From NCBI RefSeq assembly GCF_040892615.1, contig NZ_JBFRYC010000001.1:62001-126000 (forward strand): a stretch of 64,000 nucleotides of DNA, in the 5' to 3' direction. A program made the translations under genes and the position numbers. This document shows positions 61,387 to 64,000 of this stretch, in pieces; within the stretch, counting starts at the first letter, position 1; the number at the start of each line of letters is the position of its first letter. The notes under the pieces are model-generated. The model was not told where the DNA came from. It did no database searches and was given only the letters and a program-made list of their open reading frames with translations. The DNA comes from Thioclava arctica. Lineage in GTDB: Bacteria > Pseudomonadota > Alphaproteobacteria > Rhodobacterales > Rhodobacteraceae.

Positions 61387-62625
61387 ATGAGCCATCAAGT
61401 CGAAACCGCAGAACGCCACGCCGGGGAAATGCCCTTCCAGCTTGAAGAGCTATTTTATTCGCGTACCGATACGCGCGGTGTAATTCTTTCGGGCAACGAA
61501 GTGTTCCGCCGGGTCTCAGGGTTTGAATGGGGCGATCTTTTGGGGGCGCCACATAAAATCGTACGTCACCCAGATACGCCGCGGGCCGTGTTTCGGATCC
61601 TGTGGGATGCGATCCAAAAAGGCTACCCGATGGGCGCCTATGTCAAAAATAGATCAAAATCAGGTGGTTGGTACTGGGTTTTCGCAATAGTCCTGCCGAT
61701 TGACGGCGGTTTTTTATCGGTGCGGCTAAAGCCGGTCAGTGATCTTTCTGACAAGATGAGACGATCCTACGCGACGTTTTCCGAACGCGAACGCGTTGAG
61801 AAAATCGATCCCGAGGAAAGTGCCGGAATGCTGCGTCGGGGCGCTGAGGCGGACGGGTTTTCAAGCTATACCAATTTCATGGCCCATGCCTTGGGCCATG
61901 AATTGGCCGCGCGGGACCGCCAATTGCGCCGCACGGTCGATCCGCGCACCCAAGTTTTGGCCGAGATGAACACTGCGATGGTGCGCGCCACAAAGGAACA
62001 AGTCGGCTTGCTGCGCAGTTTTGAGGCGCTGCAATCCGTACCCAATAATATGCGCATTGTCGCTTCGCGGCTAGAGCCCTCTGGGGGGCCGGTCTCGGCG
62101 ATTTCCGAGAATTACAAAGCGTCGTCTGTGGTGATTTCCGATCGTTTGCGCAGCTTCGTTGCCGGAGAAGGCAATATTTGCGATCAAATGTCGCGCGAGG
62201 TGGCGCGGGCATTGTTCTTGCTGGGTAGCAGCCGCGTGCTGTCCGAGATGAATGCCAAACTCGAGCAGGTGGTGCCGGTTGAGGGCATTGATTGGGTAAA
62301 AGAGCGTGAGTTGTTGAATGAGCTAGAGCAAAAGGCCTCAAATGATGCGCGCGCAGTCATGGGAAAGGCTGCAGCGATTGCCGCTCAACTGACCCAGCAA
62401 AGCCGCGAGATTCGGCGCCAGATGCTTGGGCTCGATACGATCCGGGTACTTGGACGGGTCGAGTGTGGCCGGATGCGCGATAATTCTGGCGGGTTGAGCG
62501 CGACAATCGATCAACTCGACGGGTTTCATGACGACATCAAAGGGCGCTTGGAATCGATCATGCGCTTGTCCGAAGAGATTGAGCAGGCAATGACCCGATA
62601 TCTGCGCCAATCCAAGGCTGCCTAG
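61387..62625 (+). CDS. PAS-domain (Aer-like) sensor protein without MCP tail
   Basis: A 412-residue protein. The first 120 residues are an Aer-type PAS domain (HPDTPRAVFRILWDAIQKGYP, then VKNRSKSGGWYWV). The rest is helical with heptad stretches (ELLNELEQKASNDARAVMGKAAAI) but lacks the recognisable MCP signalling hairpin tip. No membrane segment. It may be a cytoplasmic redox or ligand sensor linked to c-di-GMP, given its divergence from the EAL gene; that link is inference. Confidence 0.75.
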   Translation: MSHQVETAERHAGEMPFQLEELFYSRTDTRGVILSGNEVFRRVSGFEWGDLLGAPHKIVRHPDTPRAVFRILWDAIQKGYPMGAYVKNRSKSGGWYWVFAIVLPIDGGFLSVRLKPVSDLSDKMRRSYATFSERERVEKIDPEESAGMLRRGAEADGFSSYTNFMAHALGHELAARDRQLRRTVDPRTQVLAEMNTAMVRATKEQVGLLRSFEALQSVPNNMRIVASRLEPSGGPVSAISENYKASSVVISDRLRSFVAGEGNICDQMSREVARALFLLGSSRVLSEMNAKLEQVVPVEGIDWVKERELLNELEQKASNDARAVMGKAAAIAAQLTQQSREIRRQMLGLDTIRVLGRVECGRMRDNSGGLSATIDQLDGFHDDIKGRLESIMRLSEEIEQAMTRYLRQSKAA

Positions 62626-62797
62626 GCGCGTTTCTTGGTCAAAGCACACTGGCACACTTGAATTGCTGAACGGTGTTTGAACTCCACGTCTGCCCGTGCG
62701 TGCCAATGAAATCAGGGGCGGCGCGCGGGCGCTTTGAGATTGAGGATCGCTCCGGGGCAGACGCGCCTTGATTGCGCGCTGCCCGTTTACTGACCTC

Positions 62798-63343
62798 TCA
62801 GTCTGTGATCATCGCCTTGATCAGCGCCTTGGCCTCGGGCGAATCCCATTGCGCCCCACCAATCATCCGCCCAACCTCGTGCCCGTCCTTGTCGATCAGC
62901 ACCGAGACCGGCAGCCCCAAAACCCCCATCGCGCGTGAGGCAAATGCAGCGGGATCGTAAAAGCGCGGGATAGCGTCGAGCTTTTCATCGTCAAAGAAAG
63001 CCCCCACTTTCGCTGGCGAGTTTGACCCGCCCGTCGCGATGGCCACCACAGCGAAATCATCCCCGCCCAACTCTTTTTCGAGCGCATTGAGATAGGGCAT
63101 TTCCTCGCGGCAGGGCGGACACCAGGTTGCCCAGAAATTCACCAACACCACCTTGCCTTTATACTCTGCCAAAGAGTGTTCTTCCCCCGCGTCATCAACG
63201 AAAGAAAACGGCGGCACCGGCAAAGGTTTGGAATAGGTGACCAGCGATTCCATCTGCCCTTGCTTGAGAGCATTGAGATCGGCAGCTTGCGCAACATTTG
63301 CACCCAGTGCCAGCGCCGTATAAAGGACAAGAAACCGTAACAT
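62798..63343 (-). CDS. TlpA-like periplasmic thiol:disulfide protein
   Basis: A 181-residue thioredoxin-like protein with a signal peptide (cleavage near AQA, residue 20) and the redox site WCPPC (C75, C78). GLPVSVLIDKDGHEVG is the TlpA/ResA cis-proline and following strand. Such proteins keep periplasmic thiols reduced, for example in cytochrome maturation. It is divergent from argH, a common alphaproteobacterial arrangement. Confidence 0.88.
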   Translation of the reverse strand: MLRFLVLYTALALGANVAQAADLNALKQGQMESLVTYSKPLPVPPFSFVDDAGEEHSLAEYKGKVVLVNFWATWCPPCREEMPYLNALEKELGGDDFAVVAIATGGSNSPAKVGAFFDDEKLDAIPRFYDPAAFASRAMGVLGLPVSVLIDKDGHEVGRMIGGAQWDSPEAKALIKAMITD

Positions 63344-63369
63344 ATCGCCTCCGTAAAAGGGCTCGAACC

Positions 63370-64000
63370 ATGACCTATAGCACCAAAGACAGTCAAGCCT
63401 CCAACGCGATGTGGGGCGGGCGTTTCGCCGCTGGGCCAGATGCGATCATGGAGGCGATCAACGCATCCATCGGCTACGACCAGCGGCTCTATGCCCAAGA
63501 TATCCGTGGCAGCCGGGCCCATGCTGCGATGCTCGCCGCACAAGGCATCATTAGTGATAAGGACGCGCAGGCCATCGGGGAAGGGCTGATCACGGTTTTG
63601 TCAGAAATCGAGGCGGGGGATTTCCCGTTTTCGACCGCCCTTGAAGACATTCACATGAATGTCGAGGCGCGGCTCAAGGATCTGATTGGCGAGCCGGCGG
63701 GGCGTCTGCATACCGCGCGTTCGCGCAACGATCAGGTCGCGACCGATTTCCGGCTGTGGGTGCGCGAGCAATGCGACGCCGCAATCACCTCGCTCGACGC
63801 GCTGATCCGCGTCGCCGTGACGCGCGCCGAGGCGGGCGCCGATTGGGTGATGCCCGGTTTTACCCATTTGCAAACCGCCCAGCCCGTGACCTTTGGTCAT
63901 CACATGATGGCCTATGTCGAGATGTTCGCGCGCGACAAATCCCGCTTTGAGGATGCACGCAAGCGGATGAACGAATGCCCCTTGGGCGCGGCAGCGCTGG
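63370..64000 (+). CDS. argH: Argininosuccinate lyase (N-terminal part, cut by window edge)
   Basis: The first 210 residues of ArgH, which runs past the right edge. MWGGRFAAGPDAIMEAINASI and LHTARSRNDQVATDFRLWVRE, then TAQPVTFGHHMMAY, are family signatures of the fumarase/aspartase superfamily enzyme that splits argininosuccinate to arginine and fumarate. ATG 63370 is the natural start. Confidence 0.95.
   Translation, partial: MTYSTKDSQASNAMWGGRFAAGPDAIMEAINASIGYDQRLYAQDIRGSRAHAAMLAAQGIISDKDAQAIGEGLITVLSEIEAGDFPFSTALEDIHMNVEARLKDLIGEPAGRLHTARSRNDQVATDFRLWVREQCDAAITSLDALIRVAVTRAEAGADWVMPGFTHLQTAQPVTFGHHMMAYVEMFARDKSRFEDARKRMNECPLGAAAL

Overview
The window reads as a chromosomal segment of a Rhodobacteraceae-like alphaproteobacterium. 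It is GC-rich, and its housekeeping proteins are of alphaproteobacterial type: a RpoD of about 665 residues with a long acidic insert, MmcB, a RibB fused to a GTP-cyclohydrolase-like half without the zinc cysteines, small DUF6455, DUF6324 and DUF465 proteins, and a tRNA-His with A73 and no encoded G-1. No rRNA genes, CRISPR arrays or complete insertion sequences were seen.

Layout. 1-6014: end of a nitroreductase gene, small conserved genes, an M48 lipoprotein, a DUF2254 membrane protein, two tandem Cys-rich DUF6455 genes, a DegT-type aminotransferase and a pirin. 6158-9273: a leftward Tad-pilus fragment (TadG and two TadE-like proteins). 9619-13751: dnaG and rpoD. 13797-16709: two small envelope proteins, YjbQ, nrdR and ribD. 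16679-21190: a leftward capsule cassette (KpsS, polysaccharide export lipoprotein, KpsC) lying between ribD and the rest of the riboflavin operon (ribE, ribBA, ribH, nusB, 21400-24223). 24353-27115: small membrane proteins, MmcB, DUF6324, tRNA-His and a single-domain response regulator behind a stress-sigma-like promoter. 27112-29193: divergent LysR regulator and YeiH exporter. 29261-36990: a polyamine uptake and degradation cluster (aminotransferase, GntR regulator, PotF/G/H/I-type transporter, FAD oxidase) with a shared palindromic operator. 37102-44331: hydrolase, divergent katG and oxyR with a ProC-like partner, tRNA-Gln, a flavoprotein and a GNAT enzyme.

44405-54743 is a complete integrative element inserted into the 3' half of tRNA-Arg(TCT) and bounded by 45-bp identical repeats. 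It has a tyrosine integrase, an AlpA-type regulator, a rolling-circle-type Rep and small unknown genes. Its cargo is one leftward defence block: an OLD-family ATPase/Toprim nuclease (GajA-like), a UvrD-like helicase (GajB-like) and a Shedu-type DUF4263 nuclease. Iterated short repeats near both att sites look like recombination-protein binding sites. This is the most interesting part of the window.

54873-64000 returns to the core genome: polyprenyl diphosphate synthase, DUF2007, a TrmN6-like methyltransferase, a DUF465 protein, an EamA transporter, phaB and phaA (polyhydroxybutyrate), an EAL protein diverging from a PAS protein, a TlpA-like thioredoxin, and the start of argH.

All positions come from reading the sequence. 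Family names rest on motif recognition without database searches, so distant assignments carry lower confidence.
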